In this document: positions 53,195-63,622 of the stretch, in pieces | Numbering within the stretch: position 1 is the stretch's first letter | Layout of the letters: each line of letters begins with the position of its first letter | Assembly: GCA_910577565.1 (NCBI GenBank) | Contig: CAJTNJ010000003.1 | Location: forward strand, 1-64,000 | Direction: 5' to 3' | Length of the DNA: 64,000 nucleotides | DNA from: an uncultured Oscillospiraceae bacterium | Lineage (GTDB): Bacteria > Bacillota > Clostridia > Oscillospirales > Ruminococcaceae | Program-made: the position numbers and the translations under genes | Notes under the pieces: generated by a model | Databases searched by the model: none | Told to the model about the DNA's origin: nothing | What the model saw: only the letters and a program-made list of their open reading frames with translations

Positions 53195-55714
53195 ATGAAA
53201 CTATTAGCTATAGACGCAAACAGTATATTAAACAGGGCATATTATGGCATAAAAGGGCTTACGAACTCAAAAGGGCTTCCAACCAATGCGATTTTTGGAT
53301 TTTATAACATAATTAATAATCTAATCAACAACAATTCTCCCGATTGTATTGTTGCCGCATTTGACCTAAAAGCTCCGACATTTAGACACAAACAGTATGA
53401 TCAATATAAAGCAAACAGGCACGGTATGCCAGATACTTTGGCAGTTCAATTCCCGTTTGCAAAAAAGATGCTTAATTTATTTGGCATATATATTTTAGGA
53501 CAAGAAGGCTTTGAAGCTGATGATATAATAGGTTCTCTTGCAAATATTTGTGATCAACAAAACTGCAAATGCATAATTGCAACGGGTGACCGCGACAGTT
53601 TGCAGCTTGTTGGGGATAATGTCACCGTTCAACTTGCAACAAACAAAAAAACTATCATCTATGATGAAGAAAAAATTATAAAAGAATATGGCGTTAAACC
53701 TAAGGAGCTTTTGGATGTAAAAGCTCTTATGGGTGATGCCTCCGACAACATACCAGGCGTAAAAGGTATAGGTGAAAAAACTGCTTTAATGCTCATCTCA
53801 AAATATCATAACATAGATAATATATTTAACAATATAAAAGAACTCACTATACCGGTTAGATTAAAAAAGCTTTTGACTGAAAATGATGCAAAAAATATGG
53901 CATATCTTAGCAAGTCTCTGGGCAAAATTGCAATAGATGCGCCAATAGAAAAAGATCTTTCAATATACAAGCGTGGTGAAATTAAATATGACCAGTTTGT
54001 TGAACTGTTAAAAGAACTTGAGTTTAAAAAAATACTTAGAAAATTTGAAGATACCTATGGCGAGAAAAGTCAGATAAAAAAACAAAATGCCTTACAAACC
54101 ATACTAAATCCATCAATAGATGATGTCAAAAAATCCATAAAGGATATGGAATATATTGATTTCTATCTCAATGGAAGTTTATATATCTTTGGAAAAAGTG
54201 ATGTTTTTGAGTTCAAAAATGATATAAACACAGCTTTTTCTGAAATTATTTCAAAAAGCAAAAGTTTAAAGCGCACAACCAATTTAAAAGAGGTTTATCA
54301 CTATTGTTTTGAAAACAACCTAGAGCTCGATAATGTTGTTTTTTCTTGCGACATAGCGTCTTATCTAATTGATATTCTCGAAAAAGACCACAGCGCGCCT
54401 GTTTTAGCCAAAAGATATCTTAACAGTGAAAATATTTTAAAGTGCTTTTCAGATTTGTGCTCAAAGCTTGAAAATCTTCTTGAGGAAAAAGGTTTTGTGG
54501 ATCTTTTCAAAAATATCGAACTTTCACTTGCTAAAGTGCTTGCAAATATGGAAGTTATCGGCTTTGCTGTAGACCGCGATGCTCTTGATTCGTTCGGCAA
54601 CATTTTATCTTGCGAGATAACTGCCATTCAATCGGAAATATATGAGCTGGCAGGGGAAGAGTTTAACATAAGATCGGTCAAAGAGCTCGGAAGAATTTTG
54701 TTTGAAAAGCTCGAACTACCAACAGGACGTAAAACCAAAAATGGATATTCAACCAATGCAGAGGTCCTTAGAAAACTCATAAAATATCACCCAATAGCAG
54801 AGAAAATATTGGAATATCGCACTTTGACTAAACTTATGTCAACCTATGTCATAGGACTTATAAAGGTAATTAGAAATGACGGGCGAGTTCATACCTTTTT
54901 TAAACAAACTCAAACGAGAACAGGCAGAATAAGTTCAACCGATCCCAACATGCAAAATATCCCCATTCGCACTGAATTGGGAAGTAAAATGCGCAAATTT
55001 TTTATTGCAAAACCCGGCTATGTTCTAATTGATGCTGACTATTCTCAAATAGAACTAAGAATTCTTGCACACCTATCTCAGGACGAAAAAATGGTTGAAG
55101 CATTTAAAAACAATCAAGATATTCATAATTTAACCGCATCTGAGGTATTTGGACTTGATCCATCTAATATTCCCTCTGAACTCCGCCGCAGAGCTAAGAC
55201 TATAAACTTTGCTATAATTTACGGCATTAGCGCATTTTCTCTTTCAAAAGATATTAATGTGTCAATAACCCAAGCCGAAAAGTACATTGATGCTTACTTT
55301 GAAGGATATTCAGGGGTTTGCCGCTATATGGATGATATAATAAACGAAGCTGACAAAACTGGCGAAGTAAAAACCATGTTCGGCAGAGTTCGTCCTGTTC
55401 CGGAACTAAAATCAACCAAATATAGCATGAGATCTTTGGGCGAAAGGATTGCAAGAAACACTCCTATCCAAGGAACTGCCGCTGATATTATAAAAATAGC
55501 TATGATAAAAGTAAATGACCGTTTCTTAAAAGAAGGTCTTGATGCAAAGCTTATACTTCAAGTTCACGATGAACTGTTGGTTGAAGCAAGTGAGTCAGAT
55601 TATAACAAAGCTGCCCTCGTTCTGAAAGAGGAAATGGAAAATGCAGTATCTATATCTGTTCCATTAGTCGCTGACGTTTTTGTAGGCAAAACATGGTTTG
55701 ATGCTAAAAATTAA
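53195..55714 (+). CDS. polA: DNA polymerase I
   Basis: Repair polymerase that removes RNA primers and fills gaps. 839 residues: N-terminal 5'-3' exonuclease (1-290) with AFDLKAPTFRHK, FEADDIIGSLA, TGDRDSLQLV and MGDASDNIPGVKGIGEKTA; a vestigial 3'-5' exonuclease region (about 300-440) with no proofreading acidic motif recognised; and the polymerase domain with DYSQIELRILAHL, RRRAKTINFAIIYGIS and VHDELLVE. RBS AAGAGG before ATG 53195. The usual downstream partner coaE is missing; IS debris follows. Confidence 0.97.
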   Translation: MKLLAIDANSILNRAYYGIKGLTNSKGLPTNAIFGFYNIINNLINNNSPDCIVAAFDLKAPTFRHKQYDQYKANRHGMPDTLAVQFPFAKKMLNLFGIYILGQEGFEADDIIGSLANICDQQNCKCIIATGDRDSLQLVGDNVTVQLATNKKTIIYDEEKIIKEYGVKPKELLDVKALMGDASDNIPGVKGIGEKTALMLISKYHNIDNIFNNIKELTIPVRLKKLLTENDAKNMAYLSKSLGKIAIDAPIEKDLSIYKRGEIKYDQFVELLKELEFKKILRKFEDTYGEKSQIKKQNALQTILNPSIDDVKKSIKDMEYIDFYLNGSLYIFGKSDVFEFKNDINTAFSEIISKSKSLKRTTNLKEVYHYCFENNLELDNVVFSCDIASYLIDILEKDHSAPVLAKRYLNSENILKCFSDLCSKLENLLEEKGFVDLFKNIELSLAKVLANMEVIGFAVDRDALDSFGNILSCEITAIQSEIYELAGEEFNIRSVKELGRILFEKLELPTGRKTKNGYSTNAEVLRKLIKYHPIAEKILEYRTLTKLMSTYVIGLIKVIRNDGRVHTFFKQTQTRTGRISSTDPNMQNIPIRTELGSKMRKFFIAKPGYVLIDADYSQIELRILAHLSQDEKMVEAFKNNQDIHNLTASEVFGLDPSNIPSELRRRAKTINFAIIYGISAFSLSKDINVSITQAEKYIDAYFEGYSGVCRYMDDIINEADKTGEVKTMFGRVRPVPELKSTKYSMRSLGERIARNTPIQGTAADIIKIAMIKVNDRFLKEGLDAKLILQVHDELLVEASESDYNKAALVLKEEMENAVSISVPLVADVFVGKTWFDAKN

Positions 55715-55753
55715 TTTTTGGCAATAAAACAAAACTAAATATTATTTTTAAAC

Positions 55754-55785
55754 CTTACAAATTTTAATTTTGTAGGATCTTTTTA
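55754..55785 (+). terminator. Weak terminator after polA
   Basis: Stem CCT-ACAAA/TTTGTAGG with one bulged T and a TCTTTTTAG tail. Confidence 0.4.
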
Positions 55786-55824
55786 GAATTAAATAAAAAA
55801 GGGAACTTACTGAAGCAAATATAT

Positions 55825-56200
55825 GCACGCTGCCACAGCTTTGCCAAAAAAACAATTAAACCAATATTTGGGGTTTCGTCGTCGCAATTAAAGTTAGTTC
55901 TTCCTCAGTAGGTGATATTGAGGTCTATGAAACTTACCAGAAAAAGAATGTAAAGTAACGTCATATTTTTATATCCAGTGATAGACATATTGTCAGTTTG
56001 TAAGATAGTGAATAGATACTTTATTAATAATATGTTTTTTAGCATACAAAATCAAAAATTTACGATATAGAATAATTTGTGTTATCTTGTTCATAGTGAA
56101 TAGGAACCTGCCTTTCATCCTTATTAACAACTCTAAACAACTCAACCTTAACACAGATTGCTCCTATTTGCTATTTTTCTCCTTTTATTAATACTTAAAT
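55825..56200 (-). pseudogene. Badly decayed IS481-like element
   Basis: Aligns with 61205-61570: TTTTTAGCATACAAAAT, AATAATTTGTGTTAT, CATAGTGAATAGGA, CCTGCCTTTC and TTGCTATTTTT occur in the same order. It represents the left end and N terminus of the transposase on the minus strand. All frames are broken. Confidence 0.75.
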
Positions 56201-56219
56201 TTAAAATTCTAAAAAAGTA

Positions 56220-56250
56220 TTGACTTTGACATAATGTCATAGTTTATTAT
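56220..56250 (+). promoter_or_regulatory. MerR-type promoter with palindromic operator
   Basis: TTGACT, 19-nt spacer, TATTAT, with the palindrome TGACATAATGTCA (56227-56239) centred between the boxes. A long 19-nt spacer with an operator inside it is the hallmark of MerR-family activated promoters. It lies 107 nt upstream of the dead MerR gene, a likely autoregulatory site. Confidence 0.7.
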
Positions 56251-56356
56251 ATAAATAGAACTAAAAGTCTTTGATCAAAAATTTAAGCTGGCAGGTTTTT
56301 GCCTTAGTTTAGTTAGTTCTAAATAAAAAGCTATCAAAAGCGAGGTGAAAATATTT

Positions 56357-57084
56357 ATGAAAACAGTAAAACAAGTTTCAAATTTAACAAGGCTTAGTGT
56401 CCGTATGCTTCATCACTATGATAAAATAGGCTTATTTAAGCCAAGAGAGCTTTCTCAATCTGGTTATAGATTGTATATTGATGATGATTTAAAAAACTTA
56501 TAGCAAATTTTATTCTTTAAAGAATTAGATTTCCCGTTGAAAGAAATAAAATCTATAATAAAAAGCCCATCTTTTGATATAAAAAGAGCTTTAATAAATC
56601 ACAAAGATTTATCAATTTTGAAACGTAATCGGTTAAACAAATTAATCAAACTTGTGGATAAAACACTAAAAGGAGAAATTGAAATGAGTTTTGAAGAATT
56701 TGATATTTCCAAAATCGAAAAAATGCAGAAAAATATGCTCAAGAAGCTAAAGAATTGTATTCAATCACAGATGAATATAAAGAATATACGATAAAAGCAG
56801 AAAAGTACAGCAAAAAAACTGGGAACAAATAGGTAAAGAAATCAATAAAATTTTTAAAAAATTTGCCAATATAATGAATAAAGGCACAAACTCACAAGAA
56901 GCTCAAAATCTTGTAAAACAATGGCAAGATTTTATAACTAAAAATTTCTATAAATGTACTATAATACCTTAATAAAATTATCAAAAATATACGTCCAATG
57001 CGAACGCTTTACTAAAAATATTGATAAATACGAAAAAGGTTTATCTGAGTTTATAAATAAAGCAATTGAAATTTATTGTAAATG
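56357..57084 (+). pseudogene. Dead MerR-family regulator (TipA-like)
   Basis: From ATG 56357 the frame reads MKTVKQVSNLTRLSVRMLHH and YDKIGLFKPRELSQSGYRLY, a typical MerR helix-turn-helix, then stops at a TAG in place of a glutamine codon (56501-56503). Frame continues LFFKELDFPLKEI to FEEFDISKIEKMQ, then one or more frameshifts lead into a TipAS-like antibiotic-recognition domain (YAQEAKELYSITDEY, KKNWEQIGKEINKIFKK) ending near 57084. TipA-type regulators bind thiopeptides or other drugs. Several lesions, so inactive. Confidence 0.88.
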
Positions 57085-57090
57085 ACAAAA

Positions 57091-57124
57091 AACACCATCA
57101 AGTAATATCTTGGTGGTGTTTTTA
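57091..57124 (+). terminator. Strong intrinsic terminator after the dead MerR gene
   Basis: 12-bp stem AACACCATCAAG/CTTGGTGGTGTT with a 6-nt loop and TTTTAA tail. Confidence 0.8.
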
Positions 57125-57811
57125 ACTATAGATTGCAACCGTGATATTTAATTGTTAATATTGTTCTCTCAATTTTTTGTTGGATAAGATATTAATTAGC
57201 CAAGGGCTATATTTCTAATACCATTCAATCACTTTGCTATATCACATGTATCAATTTTATCTTAGCGAATCATTAAATTAAAACCCTTAAATAATTTTGT
57301 TTTGGCTAAATTTATTATATCCTACATTAACATCTGCCTTTTTTCCTTCTTTAAATTTACTCCTCTATTTGTGACAACAACAAAAATATTTAAAATTTGA
57401 CAAAATAATAATATGTTGATAGAATTAGAAGGATTGTGTACTGTTTTATAATTAAATTAAAAAATTAAAAAATATGAAAGAAAAATAATATAAAGAATCA
57501 AGTACGTCTATAGTTACAATATTTTCAAATTAAGTTATAGTTTTTGTTTTAATATGCTTGCTACTTATTATTGTTTGAATAAAATGAAAACGAACTAAAG
57601 TATCTATTTTTAAGCTTTATCTTGAATTTAGTGGCAATTTGTATATCGCTAGCAGCAGTTTAGTTTTTGTATTTTTAATTTCAGGTTTTGATTTTATATT
57701 ATGAATATCAAAACTATTTGAGTGGAAAATTAAACTTGATTATTATTTTTTGATCTCACTGTCTTAACTATATTTAATATTAAAAGCAAAAATGAAAGGT
57801 TTTGTGTTTAA
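57125..57811 (+). other. AT-rich spacer upstream of the LCP gene
   Basis: About 690 bp without open frames. Nothing recognised beyond possible promoter sequences. Confidence 0.4.
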
Positions 57812-58975
57812 GTGGTAAAAGGTGCAAGAAATAGGAATTTGAGAAGAAGAAGGAAAAGATTAAGAAGAACGATTGCATTTAGTGTTGTTATAATTATCGC
57901 AACGGCACTTTTGTTTGGGACATGCTATGTTATATCTGTATTATCCAAATTTCAACATGAAGACATTGATGCAAATTCTATAGGTATTGATAAAGAAAAA
58001 TTTGTCGACAGCGGCACAGGTATTACCAACATTGCACTCTTTGGGGTGGATAATGATGGAACGTCAGATTCTATTATGCTATTAAGCGTTGATAAGGACA
58101 GAAACAAAATAAAATTAATCTCTATATTAAGAGACAGCTTAGTTAAAGTTGATCCGAAAAACAAAACGCCATATTATACCAAATTAAACGAAGCCTATAA
58201 TAGCGGCGGCGCAGAAACTTCTTTAAGGGCAATAAACAAAAACTATAATTTAAACGTAACCGAGTATGCATCAATTAAATTTGACGGCATGAGCAAAATT
58301 ATAGATAAAGTCGGCGGCATAGATATCAATATCACAAAAGATGAGCAAAATTGGATAAATGGACTAATTGCAAGCACTAAAGAATTAAAGACTCTAAGTG
58401 CTGGCGTCGAAGATTTTGGAAATGTGCATTTAAATGGTGCGCAGGCTGTTGCTTATTCTAGGATAAGAAAAGTTTCCAACCAAGATGGTCAAAGCAACGA
58501 CTATGGAAGGACGGACAGACAAAGAGCTGTTATGGAACAACTTCTTCACAAAGCATTATCATTAAAGCGCTCTGATTATCCGGCTTTTATTGAGTCTGTG
58601 GTTCCTTATATGAAAACTTCTTTAAGCATAGGTCAGATTATAGATCTTGCAGGCATATTAACAAGACCGGGTCTAGTCATGGAACAAACAAGAGTTCCAA
58701 TGACTGAGTATACTATAAATGCAGATTATGATTATTATCTCAATGACACAAAAAAATCCACAGTATATTATAATCTCACCTATGCAGGCGATATAATTAA
58801 TGCATTTATATACGAAGACATAACTCCTCAAGACTATATGATCGATCATCCACCGATTTTAACTGGTGGCCCTTTAGATAATAAAAACAATAGTTCGTCT
58901 AAAGAACAGTCTTCAAATAATACTGAGGCATTTTCAAATTCAAAAAATTCTTCATCATCTTCAAAAAAGAATTAA
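57812..58975 (+). CDS. LytR-CpsA-Psr (LCP) family protein
   Basis: Membrane-anchored enzyme that attaches teichoic acid or capsule polymers to peptidoglycan. 387 residues, GTG start at 57812 with a distant GAAAGG RBS (about 13 nt). Arginine-rich cytosolic tip (1-22), one transmembrane helix (about 23-47), then the LCP domain (about 70-270) with FGVDNDGTSDSIMLLSVD, ISILRDSLV (the conserved arginine and aspartate), GGIDINI and LNGAQAVAYSRIRK...YGRTDRQRAV. The C-terminal 40 residues are a Ser/Asn-rich low-complexity tail. Confidence 0.93.
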   Translation: MVKGARNRNLRRRRKRLRRTIAFSVVIIIATALLFGTCYVISVLSKFQHEDIDANSIGIDKEKFVDSGTGITNIALFGVDNDGTSDSIMLLSVDKDRNKIKLISILRDSLVKVDPKNKTPYYTKLNEAYNSGGAETSLRAINKNYNLNVTEYASIKFDGMSKIIDKVGGIDINITKDEQNWINGLIASTKELKTLSAGVEDFGNVHLNGAQAVAYSRIRKVSNQDGQSNDYGRTDRQRAVMEQLLHKALSLKRSDYPAFIESVVPYMKTSLSIGQIIDLAGILTRPGLVMEQTRVPMTEYTINADYDYYLNDTKKSTVYYNLTYAGDIINAFIYEDITPQDYMIDHPPILTGGPLDNKNNSSSKEQSSNNTEAFSNSKNSSSSSKKN

Positions 58976-59491
58976 TTAATATTTTAAAATAATATGGTTT
59001 TCATTTACAAATTGCAAAAAATTATAGTTATGCAATCTAAATTTCAGCATAGAATAAAAGATATAAATATGAATTTTACTCTTTGGGCATTTTTAATGCA
59101 TTAGATTTTTGCAATATTCATAGCATTTTTTGTGTTTTTATTTTTTTGTTCCTTATCATTAATTTTGACATTCCCTATAAACTTTAGTTTAATAAAATTA
59201 CAAAAGAAAGAATTTAAATTACAAAAAACCACAGCCAAATGCTATTTGATTTGTGCTATTTCAATTTTATAATTTGAGCCAAGTTAGCAAATTGTTACCC
59301 AAAAATCGAAAAGTTTTTTATTGCTTTAGTTTTTTTGATATGTAAAATCAACATGATTAAATTCTGATACCAACAGTTATGTCATACTAAAAATTATGTT
59401 TTTATATTTAATTATAAACATTTTGTACTTTTCAAGGTTAATATAAATGGAGACAAACAATTTACAGAGTTAAAATTTTAAAGGTGAAATT
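58976..59491 (+). other. AT-rich spacer upstream of the cysteine desulfurase gene
   Basis: About 515 bp with no gene recognised. No iscR-like gene precedes iscS here. Confidence 0.4.
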
Positions 59492-60619
59492 ATGTATTAT
59501 TTTGATAACGCAGCAACTACAAAGGTGTTAAAAGAAGCAGCAGACGAAGCGAGAGATTGTATGCTTAATTTGTACGGCAACCCTTCTTCTCTTCACAAGC
59601 TGGGACTAGAAGCAGAAAACAAGATGACAGCTTCAAGAAAAACAATTGCTAATGTTTTCGGATGCAAAGAAAAAGAAATAATATTTACTTCTGGCGCTAC
59701 TGAAAGCACCAATATAGCGCTATTTGGTGCCGCAAATAAAGGAAAAAGAAAAGGCAATAAAATAATAACAACCGAAATAGAACATGCATCTGTTAAGCAT
59801 TGCATAGATGAACTTGAAAATATGGGATTTTGCATAGTACGTGTGAAATCAAGAGATGGCCGTTATTATGCAGATGATATAATAGATGCCGTAGATGAAA
59901 ACACTATACTTGTGAGTGTTATGCATGTTAATAACGAAAACGGCTTAATACTTCCGGTTGAAAAAATAGCGACAGGTGTTAAAAATAAAAATAATAACGT
60001 TATAGTTCATGTAGATGGTGTGCAGTCTTTTTGCAAACTGCCAATCGATCTTTCAAAATCGAAAATAGATTTAATGTCAGTGTCCGGGCACAAGATAAAT
60101 GCACCAAAAGGAATAGGCGCTCTTTACATTAGAGAAGGGGTAAAAATACCACCCCATAGTTTCGGAGGGGATCATGAACACGGCATTAGACCTGGAACAG
60201 AAGCTTTACCATTAATAGCGGCTTTTGCAGCGGCAGCCAAGATAAATATGACCAATATACAAAAATCAATTAATCACTACAAAAATTTAAAATCACATAT
60301 TCTAAGCAGAATAAAAGACAATGACGAAATAAAATTAAATTCAAAAGAAAATTCTGTGCCTTATATAGTTAACATATCTATTGAAGGGATTGGCTCAGAA
60401 ATAATGCTGCACTTTTTGGAAAGCAAAGAATTTTGCGTATCATCCGGGTCTGCTTGTTCAAAATCCAAAAAAAGTGGAGTTTTACCACATATGGGCTATT
60501 CAAGAGAACGTGAACTAACAGCTATTAGAATAAGTTTTTCAATGGAAAATTCAAAAGAACAGCTAGATATGTTAATCGATGCTATATTGCAAGGGCAAAA
60601 AAATATAATGAAAAAATAA
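59492..60619 (+). CDS. Cysteine desulfurase (IscS/NifS type)
   Basis: PLP enzyme releasing sulfur from cysteine for Fe-S clusters, thiouridine or other uses. 375 residues: YYFDNAATTKV at the N terminus, TSGATESTNIALFG near 70, HVDGVQSF, Schiff-base lysine in SVSGHKINAPKG near 200, and the persulfide cysteine in CVSSGSACSKSKKSG near 325. RBS AAAGGTGAA. In many Clostridia this gene is followed by thiI; here IS debris follows at once. Confidence 0.94.
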   Translation: MYYFDNAATTKVLKEAADEARDCMLNLYGNPSSLHKLGLEAENKMTASRKTIANVFGCKEKEIIFTSGATESTNIALFGAANKGKRKGNKIITTEIEHASVKHCIDELENMGFCIVRVKSRDGRYYADDIIDAVDENTILVSVMHVNNENGLILPVEKIATGVKNKNNNVIVHVDGVQSFCKLPIDLSKSKIDLMSVSGHKINAPKGIGALYIREGVKIPPHSFGGDHEHGIRPGTEALPLIAAFAAAAKINMTNIQKSINHYKNLKSHILSRIKDNDEIKLNSKENSVPYIVNISIEGIGSEIMLHFLESKEFCVSSGSACSKSKKSGVLPHMGYSRERELTAIRISFSMENSKEQLDMLIDAILQGQKNIMKK

Positions 60620-60791
60620 ATGCTAAAAAGGACAAACTGCCAAAATTTCGTATTAACTAAAAACAGTAAATTTAAAATTGATTCATGTGGTATATTATAG
60701 ATATAAACAGTATGTATAACTCAGAAAAAATAAGAAAGTTAACCATAAAAATATATATTTAGTTAGCAAGTGGTTATGTTATAGGTAAAAT

Positions 60792-61602
60792 CTTTGCAAG
60801 GGTAACTTCAAATAAGGTTTTTCTATCAGAAATTCGCGAGTTTAAGCGCTTAGTAAATCAGGAGCCATTGTCTGTTTGAACGCACCCAATAGCATATGGA
60901 AATGCTTTTACTAAATGTTTTAGAAACATTGCATAAGAATAGGTACTATGCTCTTCGAAATCTTCCAGATAACGATATCTGCTGTATTCATCTATTGCCG
61001 TATATTGATAAAATTTCTTGTCTTTTGCTTCACCGATGATACAGACTGATGGAACAAATTTCATGTCTATTTGTACAATCTGGCCAGAATATTTCATTTG
61101 CTCATAAGGCTTTGGTATATACTTTGGGTTTGGTAGTTTTAAAGTCATTCGACCGCTGCGGATCAAAACACGATAAAGTCCAAAGATAGAGCGAATATAT
61201 CCACGCTGTCGCAATTTTATCCATAAGACAATTAGACCAGTATTGGAGTTTCTTTCTTCATCGCATATTACGAATCAATGTAAAGTTCTTGCTCATTATG
61301 TTGATTTGGATGATGATGAGGTTTACAAGATTTGTCAGCAAGAGAATGTAATGAACCATCATATCTTTTTAACCAGCGATAAATATATTGTGGGTTGGTA
61401 CGATAGTTAATAGCCGCTTTAGTAACATCATGCTTTTTAGCATACAAAATTAAAGATTGACGGTAAAGCATAGTTTGTGTTATTTTGATCATAGTAAATA
61501 GGATACCTGTCTTTCATTTTTTATTAACAACTCAAACTTTAACATAGGTTACTTCTATTTGCTATATTTTTTATTTTTGTCACATATCATTGTAACACCT
61601 CA
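60792..61602 (-). pseudogene. IS481-like element, truncated, with left end
   Basis: Best copy of this family. From the left terminal repeat at about 61602 the minus strand gives the N terminus ITQTMLYRQSLILYAKKH and YRTNPQYIYRWLKRYDGSLHSL (ATG 61492), frameshifts near 61270, then RQRGYIRSIFGLYRVLIR to QIDMKFVPSVCIIGEAKDKK and YQYTAIDEYSRYRY (61214-60858). It ends at a TGA after VQTDNGS, the same stop as the 3195 copy. The right third of the element and the right repeat are missing at 60792. Confidence 0.88.
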
Positions 61603-61668
61603 ATATATTATTCATGGTAATATCGCACAAAATGTTGCAAATAGTGGTCAATCGATGTAGAATAAAAA

Positions 61669-62150
61669 TATGAATAAACAAATAAGTCTGTCATATGTGA
61701 ACTATGAATTAGTCCAGACAATAACAAAGAAAAAAATATTTTTAACAAAGATTGAGGGAATCATACCTTTTGGAAATTGGAAAACACCTAATCAGGGCCA
61801 TACTACTACAAAGGAGAGTGCAGCAACAAGCCATAAGAGTTGGATCTGATGTTGCATCTGCATATTCTGCAAAATCTTTATGACTTATTGGATGAAGCAA
61901 TGGCTACCGATATGATCGACAGCCGAGCATTTTCTGAATTTTTTGAGATTGAATCCAGTAATCAAGTACCAAACGGAGACACAATAGTATGATTTTATAG
62001 TATACTTGTAAAATACAGCCTACAGGAAAATGGAAGGCCATCACAAAGAAAGAAAAATTCTGCCTAGTCCCAAGGAGCAGATAAAGTGACGAGAGCATGA
62101 AAAGCCATCAATATGTGCTAAGGTGGTGCATGTTTTTGCTATTGTTAAAG
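61669..62150 (+). pseudogene. Dead IS5-family transposase, second copy
   Basis: Plus-strand fragments: MNKQISLSYVNYELVQT and a KIEGIIPFGNW segment, then after a stop LHILQNLYDLLDEAMATDMI and SSNQVPNGDT (the 2722 copy has SSNQVPDGDT), and a C-terminal VVHVFAIVKGLFRYQKPAIQR piece near 62120. Many stops, with a central deletion. Same family as 2230-3281. Confidence 0.75.
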
Positions 62151-62379
62151 GGTTGTTTCGATACCAAAAACCCGCTATACAGAGGAATAGTCAAATAACG
62201 TGAAAAACTGAATATAATGTTAATTTTAGCAAATTTGTATCTGGCAAGCACTATTTACCGGCCTGATCAAGTTATCCTCTGATGAATGTTTAACTGTATT
62301 GTATGGTAATTGATAACTTTATCTTTGGATATGAATATTAAATTCGTCCCCATATCCTAATTATATAGTATTGCCTAAA

Positions 62380-62560
62380 GTATTATATAGTACCTTTGCA
62401 TAGAAATTTTAAATACTTTTTTAGATCTATAGATACTGATAAATCTGTATTTAAATATTGGTTTATGCTTTTAATAATTTTGATTTATATAAGTTCTTTT
62501 ACCCTTCACTTAAATCCGTGTTTTTTCTTTTATTTAATCGTCTCTATGGGGCATTCCCAT
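62380..62560 (-). repeat. Dispersed ~165-bp repeat, good copy
   Basis: Reverse complement of the 34140-34310 repeat over about 165 bp; shared blocks include GGGAATGCC, GATTAAATAAAAGAA, GATTTAAGTG and TTATTAAAAGCAT. A frame inside (62396-62596) is noise. Confidence 0.75.
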
Positions 62561-62597
62561 AATAAAGGCTTTCTTTTTATAATTTATAGTACTTAAC

Positions 62598-62673
62598 TGG
62601 AGCTGCTAACCGGATTCGAACCGGTGACCTCATCCTTACCAAGGATGTGCTCTGCCACCTGAGCCATAGCAGC
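62598..62673 (-). tRNA. tRNA-Thr (anticodon GGT)
   Basis: 76 nt on the minus strand with acceptor stem GCTGCTA/TAGCAGC, D-arm GGCTCAGGTGGCAGAGC, anticodon loop TTGGTAA in stem CATCC/GGATG, T-loop GGTTCGAATCC, and encoded CCA. Confidence 0.97.
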
Positions 62674-63546
62674 ATACTCTCATAGTATTTTCAAAATCAA
62701 AGTAATGCAACCAAATTCATAACAATGTATCCTAAGTTATAAAGTCTGATATTTGTCAAGCTAAGATGTTATTCTAAAAAATACTTTGCACTTTTTATAT
62801 TTTAATCAACCATCATATTTATATCTATCGTTATTCTCCTAATCAGCAAAGCATCATAGAAAAATTTAATATAAGGAAGAAAACCACAGCAAAATAGAAA
62901 AAGCTATCACTAAAATTAACAACATATTTAACAAAACTAATATGTTCCAATAAAAAAACTCGAAAATCTTTCAAAGCCAACAAACTTGTCATCTAAATGC
63001 AATTGATTTAACTTTTATGTACCAACTTTAACAAATTTTTTCTGAATTATCTTAACAAAATATTGTATTTACAAATTAGCCCAATTTCCATATTTAATAC
63101 TAAAATAAACTCATATTCTATTTATAGTAACAACAGCGGCAGCATATATATATTAACTCTTAAAAAACTATAGCCTCCAACTCTAAAATCTAATATACTG
63201 CTCTTAACATGAACATTGCAAAATTTATATCACTTAAAAACTAACTAAAACAAAGTTCAAAGTCAACACATAGCACTTACACAAATACGAAATCTATAAT
63301 AAAATATCAAATAAGTTGTTATCGAAAAAATCAAATTATAAATTCTATAAACCTATGCAAAACGTTCAACTAAAATACCATTTGAAAACTTAAATAAGAC
63401 AGCGCGAAATAAAAACAATTTAAAAAATCAAATTAAAAGCTTTATAAACCTTCTTACAGACATAATTAAAAATTCATCAAAAGCTGAACGTTAAATACAA
63501 AAAATTTAATAAAGCTACAAACAAATCAGGAGGTATATCACGCTAG
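62674..63546. other. Long AT-rich spacer between two tRNA genes
   Basis: About 870 bp. No open frame, repeat or RNA was recognised; mostly A-rich. Confidence 0.4.
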
Positions 63547-63622
63547 TGGCAGGGGCAGAAGGATTTGAACCCTCGGCACGCGGTTTTGGAGACCGCTGCT
63601 CTACCAACTGAGCTATACCCCT
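63547..63622 (-). tRNA. tRNA-Trp (anticodon CCA)
   Basis: 76 nt on the minus strand: acceptor stem AGGGGTA/TGCCCCT, D-arm GCTCAGTTGGTAGAGC, anticodon loop CTCCAAA in stem GCGGT/ACCGC, T-arm AGGGTTCAAATCCTT, discriminator G and encoded CCA. Confidence 0.97.

Noticed and set aside
3340..60870. UGA read as tryptophan in this organism
   Set aside because: Normal genes such as ribE and lepA end in TGA, and the tRNA-Trp has anticodon CCA; the in-frame TGA is in dead transposases.
62396..62596. Open frame in the spacer before tRNA-Thr
   Set aside because: Lies within the dispersed repeat, not conserved as protein in the other copies.
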